Shown piece by piece: positions 18,908 through 28,105 of a DNA stretch of 64,000 bases. The position numbers and the translations under genes are program-made. The first letter of the stretch is position 1. Every line of letters begins with the position of its first letter. The notes below the pieces were generated by a model. The model searched no databases. It was not told the origin of the DNA and saw only the letters and a program-made list of their open reading frames with translations. Origin of the DNA: Planctomycetota bacterium (GTDB lineage: Bacteria > Planctomycetota > SZUA-567 > H5-PLA8); NCBI GenBank assembly GCA_015075375.1, contig JABTUM010000001.1, positions 53,201 through 117,200 on the forward strand, written 5' to 3'.

Positions 18908-19532
18908 TCCCCGATCGGCACCACCACGGCCGCGGACTCCGGCACAGCGTAAACGAACGGCCCCCGCTTATTCACGGCGGGCTCCCCGCGGCTTCACGCT
19001 GCTTGAGGTCGTCATCGCCATCGCGCTCACGGCCATGATCGTGCTGGCCGTGACCGCCGTTACGCGCACCAGCGCTCAGACCGCCCAACGCGTAAAGGTG
19101 GCTACCACCGATGAGGCCAGGCTGGCCGTCGCGCTCAAAATCATCCGCCGCGACGTAGTCGGATGGTATGAACCGCCTCGGACGGCACAGCCACCGAATG
19201 CCGCCCTCCTCTCCCTTGCCCCCGGTGAGATCCTGCTTTCCTTCGAGACCCTCGCCGACAGCCTCGTGCCCGCCCACGTGGCCATTGCCGCTCCTCAACG
19301 CACCGGCCTGCGTGTCGAATACCTCCTCTGCCCCCGCGGCGAATGGTTCGATCTTGTCCGCCGCGAACACGTCGGTTCAAGAGTTGCCGAGATCACCCTG
19401 CTTTCCACAACCCAGCCGGTGCGCTTGGAGTTCCACGACGGAACCGCATGGCATCCGAAGTGGACTCTCACTGCAAAGCCCAAGGCGATTCGATGGGTCC
19501 TGAATCAAAAGACTTGCGTGATCGGGTTATGA
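18894..19532 (+). CDS. gspJ: Minor pseudopilin GspJ-like protein
   Basis: A 212-residue prepilin overlapping gspI by 14 bases. An unusually long basic N-terminal part (32 residues) precedes the signal RG/FTLLEVVIAIALTAMIVLAV. The globular domain includes RLAVALKIIRRDVVGW, similar to the GspJ helix-strand (LxxDLxxW). It is the last gene of the secretion operon. Confidence 0.75.
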   Translation: MPRANPRSAPPRPRTPAQRKRTAPAYSRRAPRGFTLLEVVIAIALTAMIVLAVTAVTRTSAQTAQRVKVATTDEARLAVALKIIRRDVVGWYEPPRTAQPPNAALLSLAPGEILLSFETLADSLVPAHVAIAAPQRTGLRVEYLLCPRGEWFDLVRREHVGSRVAEITLLSTTQPVRLEFHDGTAWHPKWTLTAKPKAIRWVLNQKTCVIGL

Positions 19533-19681
19533 GCCAATTCACATGCAGCTTAACCACGCACCCGATAGCAATTCCGCCGGCCTAAGTACCGTCTGCACGG
19601 CCTCGTCATGCAAATCCGGCGAGTTTGCTGCTTCTTGGTTGACGAGCCCAACGGCAATCTCTTTCTACCCAACGCGATTCT

Positions 19682-22600
19682 TCATGTCTGTTTTTCGTCG
19701 GACATAGAACTTTCCTTCGGACCACGGAAAAGCTCCGTTGGCGGCCACGACTGGCCAGATGCGAGATCGGGGTGACGCGGTTCACCCGTCGGTCTGCCAT
19801 ACTCCAGGCGCCAGTCCTCAATATTACCTAGAAGCATGAAGGCAGACTTCCTTCGCAACTCGTCCCCCATCGCCATTCTGAACAGTCGGGCGCGTATATC
19901 GTTTGACGCGCGCGCGTGTACCGTGAAGACGCTGGAAATGTGCCCATTGGGCCGTCGCTCGATAAAAGCGGATTCGAGTTGCTCCCAAATGCCTTGTGGA
20001 ACCGGCAAGGGATTGGTGTCATTGATCAGTTTCAAATTTGCGGTGTGGGCTTCGGGCGTTCCGAGCACGGCCAAGACTTTTGAGAGGATGTGCCGATTCG
20101 GATCTGGAAGGTTGCATTCGCTCAATTCCAGTAACCGCACAACTACCCCTGGCATGCGTTGGGCCAGTTCGGCAAGCCGCGCAATTAACAAGTCCTCGCG
20201 GCGAAAACGACGCGTCAGCGCGATGCCGTCAGCATCCGGATCGACCATACCTAGTAACAGTTTGCGTGCGCGTGGCTTGTCGAGGGTAGCTAAGGCGTTG
20301 AAAAAAATGTCTTCGCATTGCTCAAATATCGGAGCATCAGATGCGAGCTCGTACAGGAGATCGTCGGCGGCATCCGATCGGCTCTCGCCGAGAGCGGTGA
20401 CAAGCTCGCGCAGTTCATACCCCCGGAATTGCTGATTGCTGAGAACGTCGCGCATTTTAGCAATCCCGGCCGCGGGGTCGTCGACGAACGGGCAGAGCGC
20501 AAGGATGCGGCGCAGAAGGTACCTGTCTGAATCCTGCATCGATTTCTCCGTCCGTTCGACGATGGAATCGACCAGGGCGAACGCAGTGGTCGCGGGCAAG
20601 ACGACACCCGCCATCAACAGGCGCTCGGCGGCTTCGAGACAGGTGTATTGGTCCCATTGACCGGGCATGGCAATCACTTCGAGCACCGCTGACGCGGAAC
20701 CGCGGCCGTCAATTGCGGCAAGCGCCTTTGCGAGCTCTTTCAGCACTGCAGCGGGTTTCCCGTCTTGGTTCTGCTCTCGCAGGCGCTTGATTTCGGCATC
20801 GAGTGCGGCGGCGAACCGTGTGCGCTGCTGGTCGTCGCCGGGCGGCGGAGTGCGGTCTTCGCGTACGGCCCACATCAAGTCGTAGCGGAACGTCCGGTCG
20901 AAGGAACGCTCCGATTTTGGCACGAAGTCGCGCGCCATCGCGGCGGCGGCCTCGGAGCGGTATTCCGGCTCGGAAAGCAGGTCAATGATCACCGGCTCGG
21001 CACCGGACGCATTGAGGTGCATGACGGCGGCGATGTGCCAGACGGCGTAGCTCATGGCTCCACCATTGCCGAGAGGTCCGCGGTCGCCGGCTGCACGCGC
21101 GGCACGGCCGCGGCGTACCCGCTCGATGTCGGCGCGGATGAGCCTCACCAGGTCCGCCATGTCTTCGGGCTTTCCGACTTGGGCGATCGACGAGGCCAGG
21201 TTGGCTTTCTCTTCGCCGCTGAAGTCGTCCTGGCGCAGGACGACTTCGACGCTGCTTTTCAGGTATGTGCGAAGGCGTGACTTCAGGTCGTCGTCGGCGA
21301 TGCGCAGCGGTTCCACGTCGGACCTGGTGACCCTGCTCAGTAGGTCGGATGCGACTTTAAGGTCGAGCGGATCGCCGTTGGTGACGGACGAGAGAATGCC
21401 AGCCGCGGCAATGTCGTCGGGAAAGTCGCGGAACACGGCTTCCAGTTGGCGCATTATCTGCCACTCGAGTTCGTGTCGCACGCCAGGCTCCGCATCCACC
21501 CCGCGCCGCAGCTCGCGCAGCTTCGCAAACAAGCGCGCTGCAAGATTGGCGTCTGAGCGCGCGGCAATGATGGAAATCATGCCGCCGAAGTGCCCGCTCT
21601 TGAGGTCTTCGGTCTCGATGCGTTGCAGGTATTTCTCGATGAGGCCGTCTGGAATGGCGGTCGCAAACGACAACCAATACTCGTGCTCGTAGAGGACGCC
21701 TTCGGCAACCTGGGTAGCCACCCACTCGCTCGCCCAGGCAGGATCGATTCGGCGCAGATACTCGAGCGCCGGCTGAATATAGTGCGAACCCAGATTGCGC
21801 ATGTCGCCGCCGGACAGCGCCGCCAGTGCATTCTTGATGACGCCGTCCATACCTGGCTCGCCAAAATCGATCAAATCGAGCGCGGTTCGCAGGCGGGCGG
21901 GATGGTCCGTGGTGCTCTCGATGAATTTCCGCATCGCCGCGATGGTCTTGGGCCTGTGGGCCGCGGGCATGCGGTCGGCGTTTTTGCGCGAGACCTCCTC
22001 GAATGTCTGCTCATTCATCGACTCGAGGACGCGGGTCAGCGCGTCGTCAGACCCGGTCCACATGAGGCCGGAGACCGCGGCCTTCTTCACCGCGACGCTC
22101 TTGTCCTCGGCAGCGAAGGCGGCGATCTCGCCATCGACACGATGATGTAGCAGTTCGGAGACGAAATCCGCGCGCGCCTCGTCGCTCCAGCCACGCACCT
22201 GTTCGTGCCAGTTCGCTCCCAACGACGAGATATGGATGTCCGGCCAGAGCCGGTACGTGCGGAGCCGCGTTTGCTGGTCTTGTCCCGACAGAAGGGGAAC
22301 GATGATGTCGCCGAAGTCGTCCGCGCCAGTGGCGAGCATAGCGGCGATGGCATACTGCCGAAAGCTACCGTCGCGGATCGCGTAGACGGCGCGGATGCGC
22401 TCGCCGACGGCCGCGCGAACTTCATTCCAGACGGCTGTGCCGCAAAGCCGCGCGAGCTCGCCGGCGAATACGAGGTCGACGGCGAGCGCCATCGCCACCA
22501 GCTTCCCGCCGGCGCTGGTGTTTCTCCTGTCGGTTTCGCCGTCGCCGGTCTGTTCGGCAAACGTCTCGGCGATCATGCGCAGGGGTTCGGCCCATGCCGG

Positions 22601-24235
22601 ATCGTTCACGTAGTCGGCTGTGAAGCGGCCGGTCGCGTCGTGGTCATCGTCCTGCAAATCGAGAAGCCGTGCGCGGACGTCGAGCGCAGCGTAGTACTCC
22701 TGAAGCTGCTGATGCTCGAATTGAAACGCCGTTTGCGGGTAGTCGACGCGCTCAAGAACGTGGTGTGCCGTGAGCGTCGCAAGAACCGCCGGCGCTCCTA
22801 CCGGCTCGATCTGCCAACGGTCCGCAAGCTCTCGTGCGACGGCGGAAACGACAGCGCGGGCATCAGACTCAGGCAATGCCACCGCACCGCGGCGGGTCAT
22901 CTCGGTTGCAAGGGCTTTCAGGTGCTCCGTTTGTTCGCCGAAGATCGGGGCTGTTTGCAGTGCATTTCTGTGTTCGTCTCGTTGTTCTTGCAGGCGAAGA
23001 ACCTGGGCGAGAATGCCGATCTTCGTGGAGGGAATCTCGGCGCCGGCTTCAAACAGTGAAGCGACTTCGGAGAGGATGAACGGCGTGCGGGTCAGCTCGT
23101 CGAGTGACGGGTCGGCATCGATGCGGGCGCGAAGCTCGGCGCATTTCGCTCCAAGGCGGGCTGTCAGGTAAGCTGCCCGCTGCACCCGCCGAAGGCGCAA
23201 CAACCGCAGCCGCATTGCACCGGGCAGCGGCGGCGTCAAGTGGTGCGTGCGGGTTGCGACGATGATGCCAGCGCTCGGAAAATCCCGCTCAAGCTCCCGG
23301 AGTGCATCGTTCGACTGTGCGGAATTCGACTCCGCAATCTCATTCCAGCCGTTCAGCAAGAACAGGAAAGGTTCGGTCTGCTGCACCCGCGCCAGTTCGG
23401 CGGGCGTGAGACCTTCGGCCTGGAACGCAGGCATGCCGGCAATGTATTCGAGAATCCCTCTGCGCGATGACGTCCACGCCGGAAGCTCGACTATGAACGG
23501 TGTGCCGGCGGTGCGTGCTCGCTGCGCGAGTTGTATCAGCGTTGTGGTTTTTCCGCGGCCGGCGGGCCCCTCGAGAACGATGCGGCCGCTCTGTGACAGC
23601 GCCTGGTCGATCTGCTCCAGCGACAGAACGTCGGCAGATTCCGCTCCATTCGGGTCAAGTCGCACCCCTGCGAGTTCGATGAGCGTATGTCCCTTCGTCT
23701 TGCCAGCCCAGGCCCGCGTGACAGCGGCGGCCGCGCGCCTTGTTCTGTCAATGAGGTCTGCGACCTCCGGTTTAGCATCGATATCGAGGTGGAGGAAGCT
23801 GGCGCAGAGCGAGGCATTTTCGGACATCATCATCTCGATGATGATGTCCTCTCGCGAGATGATGTGGAGTTCGAGGCCGTGGTCTTCCTGAATCGCCTTT
23901 TTCCACTGCTTTTGTTTGGGGTTGCCCACTTTGGCGGGCGTCACGAAGAGAAGCGTCCCTAGGTCAGAAAAGTTCTTCTTGGCGGTCCTCGCGTCGCCAG
24001 AAATCTTCCCCAGCGTTGGCGTGATCGATGCGGAGAGTCCCTTGCCGATTTTTTCCGGCGTCAGGCTTGAGGGCGCGTAGGCATCGAGGCCGAGATCGTT
24101 CTTGCGCTCGCAGGCGATGAGCTGGGGCCAGTGCTTCTTGCCGAGTACTACCGCCAGCCCCTGAAAACGCATCCCCTCCTCCTGGGAGGCGAGCTCATCG
24201 AGTGCCCTTTCGATGTCGGTTCTCAGGATGGCCAT
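19682..24235 (-). CDS. NACHT/STAND NTPase with N-terminal nuclease-like domain and HEAT repeats
   Basis: A 1517-residue protein. Residues of about 1-145 resemble Mrr/restriction-like effector domains (RFQGLAVVLG ... NDLGLDAYAP ... LLFVTPAKV ... IISREDIIIEM). I see the Asp but no clear ExK, so cleavage activity is doubtful. The NTPase core follows: Walker A GPAGRGKTT (223-231), a Walker B-like FLFLLNGWNEI (290-300) in which the usual DGxDE acidic residues are partly Asn, and VATRTHH near 326. After the winged-helix part, residues of about 560-1480 look like HEAT-type helical repeats, a likely ligand sensor. Such architecture is known from bacterial anti-phage NACHT/Avs-type proteins; the role here is inferred. 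The gene is alone, convergent to the secretion operon and next to a mobile element. Confidence 0.78.
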   Translation of the reverse strand: MAILRTDIERALDELASQEEGMRFQGLAVVLGKKHWPQLIACERKNDLGLDAYAPSSLTPEKIGKGLSASITPTLGKISGDARTAKKNFSDLGTLLFVTPAKVGNPKQKQWKKAIQEDHGLELHIISREDIIIEMMMSENASLCASFLHLDIDAKPEVADLIDRTRRAAAAVTRAWAGKTKGHTLIELAGVRLDPNGAESADVLSLEQIDQALSQSGRIVLEGPAGRGKTTTLIQLAQRARTAGTPFIVELPAWTSSRRGILEYIAGMPAFQAEGLTPAELARVQQTEPFLFLLNGWNEIAESNSAQSNDALRELERDFPSAGIIVATRTHHLTPPLPGAMRLRLLRLRRVQRAAYLTARLGAKCAELRARIDADPSLDELTRTPFILSEVASLFEAGAEIPSTKIGILAQVLRLQEQRDEHRNALQTAPIFGEQTEHLKALATEMTRRGAVALPESDARAVVSAVARELADRWQIEPVGAPAVLATLTAHHVLERVDYPQTAFQFEHQQLQEYYAALDVRARLLDLQDDDHDATGRFTADYVNDPAWAEPLRMIAETFAEQTGDGETDRRNTSAGGKLVAMALAVDLVFAGELARLCGTAVWNEVRAAVGERIRAVYAIRDGSFRQYAIAAMLATGADDFGDIIVPLLSGQDQQTRLRTYRLWPDIHISSLGANWHEQVRGWSDEARADFVSELLHHRVDGEIAAFAAEDKSVAVKKAAVSGLMWTGSDDALTRVLESMNEQTFEEVSRKNADRMPAAHRPKTIAAMRKFIESTTDHPARLRTALDLIDFGEPGMDGVIKNALAALSGGDMRNLGSHYIQPALEYLRRIDPAWASEWVATQVAEGVLYEHEYWLSFATAIPDGLIEKYLQRIETEDLKSGHFGGMISIIAARSDANLAARLFAKLRELRRGVDAEPGVRHELEWQIMRQLEAVFRDFPDDIAAAGILSSVTNGDPLDLKVASDLLSRVTRSDVEPLRIADDDLKSRLRTYLKSSVEVVLRQDDFSGEEKANLASSIAQVGKPEDMADLVRLIRADIERVRRGRAARAAGDRGPLGNGGAMSYAVWHIAAVMHLNASGAEPVIIDLLSEPEYRSEAAAAMARDFVPKSERSFDRTFRYDLMWAVREDRTPPPGDDQQRTRFAAALDAEIKRLREQNQDGKPAAVLKELAKALAAIDGRGSASAVLEVIAMPGQWDQYTCLEAAERLLMAGVVLPATTAFALVDSIVERTEKSMQDSDRYLLRRILALCPFVDDPAAGIAKMRDVLSNQQFRGYELRELVTALGESRSDAADDLLYELASDAPIFEQCEDIFFNALATLDKPRARKLLLGMVDPDADGIALTRRFRREDLLIARLAELAQRMPGVVVRLLELSECNLPDPNRHILSKVLAVLGTPEAHTANLKLINDTNPLPVPQGIWEQLESAFIERRPNGHISSVFTVHARASNDIRARLFRMAMGDELRRKSAFMLLGNIEDWRLEYGRPTGEPRHPDLASGQSWPPTELFRGPKESSMSDEKQT

Positions 24236-24245
24236 TCATGCACCG

Positions 24246-24275
24246 CAATCCATCGTAGTGTCCTAAGATGGATTG
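24246..24275. promoter_or_regulatory. Inverted repeat upstream of the NACHT gene
   Basis: CAATCCATC at 24246-24254 and its exact complement GATGGATTG at 24267-24275, 12 bases apart, lie 11 bases before the NACHT start codon. The position suits an operator or a 5'-UTR hairpin that would limit expression. Function is inferred. Confidence 0.35.
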
Positions 24276-24431
24276 TTCTACCCATGGAACGAGTGTACCG
24301 CGTCCGCTTAATGGAGGGTACCTACCGGCAGCCAACCCGCACGGTAGCAGGGTCGTCACACTTCGCACTATATAGAGTGGCTATCATGCCCCACGGGCTG
24401 AGGCTGTAAAGGTTAAGGCATTGCGGTTGTT

Positions 24432-25382
24432 TCATCCTTGGGCTTCTTGGACCTGCGCAGTCACAGGTGCATTCGCCAACGTACTCGTCCGCTCCCCCAC
24501 CTCCTCCACCTGCTCATCCACATGCCTCCTCACCTCTTCGATCACATCGTTCGCCCACTCTCGAATCACATCTTCCAGTTCAAGTTGAGTAGCCGTTCCC
24601 GCCCGAGTCATCCCCAGAGATTCTAGCTCGCGATACCTCACCTCAATCCTTCGCGCCAGGGTGACAGCGCCGCCATCCACCACCTCCACGTAGAGTTCGC
24701 CTAACGACCGCAGCATCTTGATGGCGTCTTCCGGTTTCAAGAGTGCCTCTTGTTCTCTCTGCTGCGCCTTCACATCCTCGAGAATCTTCAGCGTTTGCGA
24801 GTACACACGCAATCCCACAGGTGACTGCAGCAAGCGTGGGTACAACCTACCCATGGCTTCTTCGAGTCGCTCAACAGGTGAGAGTCCATCGGCGCAGACG
24901 TCTGCACATGGTGGCTTGACCTCTTCTGGTGGTGGCTTCATCCCTGGAAGGTGGGACGCGTGCTCAAGTAAATGTGCGTAAGCGACCTTCGTTTGCAGCA
25001 ATATCGTTCGGCCTTCGCGTTTGCATGGCATCGGCGGTTGGTGGGATTCGTCGCTACCCTTGCACCACAGTTGCAGGGTACGTGGATTCACGTTCAAAAG
25101 CTGGGCCACACGCGGAAGCGGCAGCCACAGGACGGGCGTGGGCACAGACGACGGCGTGGACGCAGAAGTAGCCGAACTGTCAGCATTGAGCTCTTCGTCG
25201 CTTCCCTCTTCTTCTTCCTCCTGTATCTTCAGTTCGAACTGCCTGCGCAGGTCGCGGATCACACGGTGATCGGCGGGCGTTAACTTGCGTCCGGCTCTTA
25301 CGCTTTGCACGATCTCGTTAAGTGCATGAGCCTGTAAGTCTTGGCAAACGGAGATTGCCTTTTCAATCTGGTCGGGTGTCAT
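24432..25382 (-). CDS. DNA-binding-like protein, possibly terminase small subunit-related
   Basis: A 316-residue protein. Residues of about 85-130 carry a helix-turn-helix (LPLPRVAQLLNVNPRTLQLW) like those of MerR/Nu1 proteins. It is preceded by a Glu/Ser-rich linker (about 57-82) and followed by long helices (LEEAMGRLYPRLLQ ... ALLKPEDAIKMLRSLGELYV). An N-terminal DNA-binding module with helical C-terminal part suits a phage packaging protein or a transcription regulator. No large terminase is present, so I keep the function open. It lies downstream of a non-coding region with phased palindromes. Confidence 0.5.
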   Translation of the reverse strand: MTPDQIEKAISVCQDLQAHALNEIVQSVRAGRKLTPADHRVIRDLRRQFELKIQEEEEEGSDEELNADSSATSASTPSSVPTPVLWLPLPRVAQLLNVNPRTLQLWCKGSDESHQPPMPCKREGRTILLQTKVAYAHLLEHASHLPGMKPPPEEVKPPCADVCADGLSPVERLEEAMGRLYPRLLQSPVGLRVYSQTLKILEDVKAQQREQEALLKPEDAIKMLRSLGELYVEVVDGGAVTLARRIEVRYRELESLGMTRAGTATQLELEDVIREWANDVIEEVRRHVDEQVEEVGERTSTLANAPVTAQVQEAQG

Positions 25383-25919
25383 GGATATGCAACTCCTTCA
25401 TTGGCCTGAAGTTAAAATGATTGTCATTACAACTATCAGGCTTTCATAGGTACTTCCAGGCGGTACGCCTAGGCCGACGTGTGCGCATCGCACGCCTTTT
25501 TTATCGAGACCCGTCCTTTTCCGTGAAATCTTCTTTCGCGAAAGAAGATTTTCGATGCGCGAATAATTCGCCAAGCCCGACGACCTTTCGCGTGCATGGG
25601 CATTCCCATAACCCGCGTCATCATTTAGCCTTACGAGCCTATCTTCGTTCGATCTTGGGTAAATTCCTACCTTATATAGGCGTAGGGGCGCTCGCGAAAG
25701 AAGCCCCGTTCTTTCGCGAACGATTCGCGAGGCTTTCGCGAACGACGTGCACTCCCTACCTCCCTGCCCGTTAGGCACACCGCAGGACCACGCAGGGGAC
25801 GGTCCACTTTCTCGCGTTTTGAAGTCTTGAGATTCCTGCGGAATCCCGCGCAGGACGACTGGATGTCTCGCGCCGGGCATGGCTTCATGTGACTGAACGT
25901 AGGCGCGAAAGGAGATCGC
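25383..25919. promoter_or_regulatory. Non-coding region with 26-bp palindrome and phased TCGCGA sites
   Basis: About 540 bases without a gene. A perfect 26-bp palindrome (25526-25551, centre CTTTCGCGAAAG) is followed by TCGCGA cores at 25692, 25714, 25725 and 25736, spaced 22, 11 and 11 bases, so all face the same side of the helix. Most are flanked as TTTCGCGAA. The region lies between divergent genes. It could be an operator array, or a centromere-like site for the ParB-domain protein encoded nearby; both are inferred. Confidence 0.55.
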
Positions 25920-26252
25920 ATGAACACGCACGCCACGAACGATCTCGATGACATCGGCGACGACCTCGAGATTACGAAGGTCGCCAAGCGCGAAAGCGCA
26001 CCCGGTACCTGGGTGGACGGCACCCTGGCCGGGCATCGCTTCTCGGCCTTGGTCTTCCCCGAACACGCCGAGGTCGCCGATTACGAACTGGGCACCAGCA
26101 AGATCTCGAAGCTCTGGGTCCAGCGCATCGCCGACAAGAAGCAGGTCTTCCATTGGGACCGCGGCCTGGACCAGAAAGCCGCAGACGCCACGGTCGGGAC
26201 AATCGTCGACTTCCTTTGCGCTGGGTTGGCCGACTACGTCTTCGCCGAATAG
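25920..26252 (+). CDS. Small hypothetical protein of phage-like elements
   Basis: A 110-residue acidic protein (MNTHATNDLDDIGDDLEITKVA...) with a compact domain (GTWVDGTLAGHRFSALVFPEHAE ... VFHWDRGLD). Its start follows AGGAG at 25910-25914. Similar short proteins occur in phage and plasmid replication regions, but no function is known to me. A strong terminator follows at 26267-26296. It is one of only two plus-strand genes inside the minus-strand replication module. Confidence 0.7.
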   Translation: MNTHATNDLDDIGDDLEITKVAKRESAPGTWVDGTLAGHRFSALVFPEHAEVADYELGTSKISKLWVQRIADKKQVFHWDRGLDQKAADATVGTIVDFLCAGLADYVFAE

Positions 26253-26266
26253 CCGTACAGATCCGC

Positions 26267-26296
26267 AGCCTTCGCCCATGGGGGTGAAGGCTTTTT
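26267..26296 (+). terminator. Intrinsic terminator
   Basis: AGCCTTC at 26267-26273 pairs with GAAGGCT at 26286-26292, followed by TTTTT. It stands 15 bases after the stop of the 110-residue gene and before the next plus-strand gene. Confidence 0.75.
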
Positions 26297-26342
26297 CACA
26301 CCCGTTCCCGTGCGCACACGGGACACCCAGGAGGGCAGGACC

Positions 26343-26648
26343 ATGTCGAAGAAGAAGAACGCCAAGAAGCCCAAGGCCGAGCAGGAGCCCAAGGCGCGCA
26401 AGATGGCCGCGCGCGAGGACGGCACGATGAGCGGCCTGGACGCCGCCGCGCAGATCCTGGGCGATGCAAAAGAACCGCTCGACTGCAAGACGGTGGTCGA
26501 GCGCGCCTTCGAGAAGGGCCTGTGGAAGCCTGCCGGCAAGACGCCGGCGGCCACGCTCTACTCGGCGATCATCCGCGAGATCGCCAAGAAGGGCGCCGAC
26601 GCTCGGTTCCGCAAGGCCGAACGCGGGAAGTTCGAACGCGCCTCGTAG
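26343..26648 (+). CDS. HARE-HTH winged-helix domain protein
   Basis: A 101-residue protein. The ATG at 26343 is chosen because AGGAGG stands at 26329-26334. A Lys-rich start ([19 protein letters not shown]) precedes a winged-helix domain of the HARE-HTH type: [50 protein letters not shown] and [10 protein letters not shown]. The domain is known in ASXL proteins, restriction enzymes and many phage or mobile-element proteins, and is thought to recognise DNA features. Its stop nearly touches the convergent ParB-methyltransferase stop (26651). Confidence 0.82.
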   Translation: MSKKKNAKKPKAEQEPKARKMAAREDGTMSGLDAAAQILGDAKEPLDCKTVVERAFEKGLWKPAGKTPAATLYSAIIREIAKKGADARFRKAERGKFERAS

Positions 26649-26650
26649 CA

Positions 26651-28027
26651 TCACGCCTCTCCCGACATACCCGCCCCGGCTTCGGCTGGGGTTTCTTGCG
26701 GGTGGACCGCCCCTTCGATGCGCTCGGCCTTCTTTCCTGTGTACTCTTCCCACCGCTTCACGATCACGTCGCAGTACAGCGTGTCCAACTCCATCAGGAA
26801 CGCCTTGCGCCCGGTCTGCTCCGCAGCGATCAGCGTCGAGCCTGAACCGCCAAACAAATCGAGCACGTTCTCGCCGGGCTTCGACGAGTAGGTCATGGCG
26901 CGCACGGCCAGTTCCACGGGCTTCTCCGTCAGGTGGACCATGCTCTGCGGGTTGACCTTCTTGATCGACCAGACGTCGGTGGCGTTGTGGATCTCGGGGT
27001 TGAAGTAGTGCGCGGCGCCTTCGCGCCACGTATAGAAACACCATTCGTGATTACCCATGAAGTCCTTCCGCGTGAGCACCGGGTGTTCCTTGACCCAGAT
27101 GATCGCCTGGGAGAAGTACAGCCCCACGGCCTTGAGCACGGGTGGGTAATTGGCGCAGTTGGCGTAGCCGCCCCAGATGTAGGCGGCTCGGCCGGGTTCC
27201 AGTACGCGGGCGATGTTTCCGAACCAGCCCTGAAGCAGCCGGTCGAACTCCTCGTCGGAGACGAAGTCGTTCTCGAGCGGGCGGTCTTTGGCGCGTAGCT
27301 TCTGGGTGGTCGCTTGCTTGGGGCCCTGCCGAGCGACGTCGAAGCTCTGGTGATGGGTCATCGGCTGCGTGTTGCTGGCCTGGAACGAGGACAGCCCAGC
27401 GGCGATGGCGTTGTTGCTGCGCGGTTCGACCTTCACGTTGTAGGGTGGGTCGGTGTTCACGAGCTGGATGCGCAGGCCGTCCAGGAGGCGGTCGACGTGC
27501 GCGGGGTTGGCGCTGTCGCCGCAAAGTAAGCGGTGATTGCCCAGGATCCACAGGTCGCCGGGCTTCGTGACGGCGGCGTCGGGCGGCTCGGGCACTTGGT
27601 CGGGATCTACCAGGCCGGCGTTCCCGTGGATACCGGCGCCCAGGAGCTTCTCGAGTTCCGCCGAATCGAAGCCCAGGAAGTCCAGGTTCACGTCGAGACC
27701 TTGGATCTCTTTCAGCGCGAGGGGCAGCAGGTCGAGATTCCAGGTCGCCAGTTCGGCGAGCTTGTTGTCGGCGATGCGGTAGGCCTTCGCCTTTTCAGGC
27801 GGCATGTCTTTGGCCACATGCACGGGCACTTCCGTCATTCCCAGCTTCTGTGCGGCCTTCCAGCGCGTGTGGCCGACGATGATCACGTCGGCCTCGTCGA
27901 CCACGATCGGCTGACGGAAGCCGTACTCGCGGATCGAGGTTGCGACGGCCTCGACGGCGCTGTCGTTATGCCGCGGGTTCTTTTCGTACGGCTTGATCGA
28001 TCCGATGGGGCGCATTTCAATGTGCAT
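26651..28027 (-). CDS. ParB-domain DNA methyltransferase fusion
   Basis: A 458-residue protein. Residues 1-95 form a ParB/sulfiredoxin-like N-terminal domain (IGSIKPYEKNPRHND, EYGFRQPIVVD, IIVGHTRWKAA). The rest is a beta-class DNA methyltransferase: catalytic DPPY at 193-196 and the AdoMet-binding LDLFGGSGSTLIAAEQTGR near 395. The order DPPY then FGG is that of the class that methylates adenine N6 or cytosine N4. AGGAG lies eight bases before the ATG. Such fusions are common in phages and may mark the element's DNA against restriction or adjust replication. No paired restriction enzyme is seen. Confidence 0.9.
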   Translation of the reverse strand: MHIEMRPIGSIKPYEKNPRHNDSAVEAVATSIREYGFRQPIVVDEADVIIVGHTRWKAAQKLGMTEVPVHVAKDMPPEKAKAYRIADNKLAELATWNLDLLPLALKEIQGLDVNLDFLGFDSAELEKLLGAGIHGNAGLVDPDQVPEPPDAAVTKPGDLWILGNHRLLCGDSANPAHVDRLLDGLRIQLVNTDPPYNVKVEPRSNNAIAAGLSSFQASNTQPMTHHQSFDVARQGPKQATTQKLRAKDRPLENDFVSDEEFDRLLQGWFGNIARVLEPGRAAYIWGGYANCANYPPVLKAVGLYFSQAIIWVKEHPVLTRKDFMGNHEWCFYTWREGAAHYFNPEIHNATDVWSIKKVNPQSMVHLTEKPVELAVRAMTYSSKPGENVLDLFGGSGSTLIAAEQTGRKAFLMELDTLYCDVIVKRWEEYTGKKAERIEGAVHPQETPAEAGAGMSGEA

Positions 28028-28060
28028 AGCGGGTCTCCTAAGAGGGGTTGGTCAATCTCT

Positions 28061-28076
28061 CCGCAAACATTTGCGG
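28061..28076. repeat. 16-bp palindrome before the ParB-methyltransferase
   Basis: CCGCAAA at 28061-28067 and TTTGCGG at 28070-28076 form a palindrome 34 bases upstream of the methyltransferase start. It is a likely operator or part of the origin-like structure beside it. Confidence 0.45.
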
Positions 28077-28105
28077 TGAGTTGGAGCATTCGGGCGGCGA
28101 TCTAT

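Noticed and set aside
25398..27044. Minus-strand open frame of 548 codons
   Set aside because: It overlaps three better-supported genes (110- and 101-residue plus-strand genes and the methyltransferase) and has no family features.
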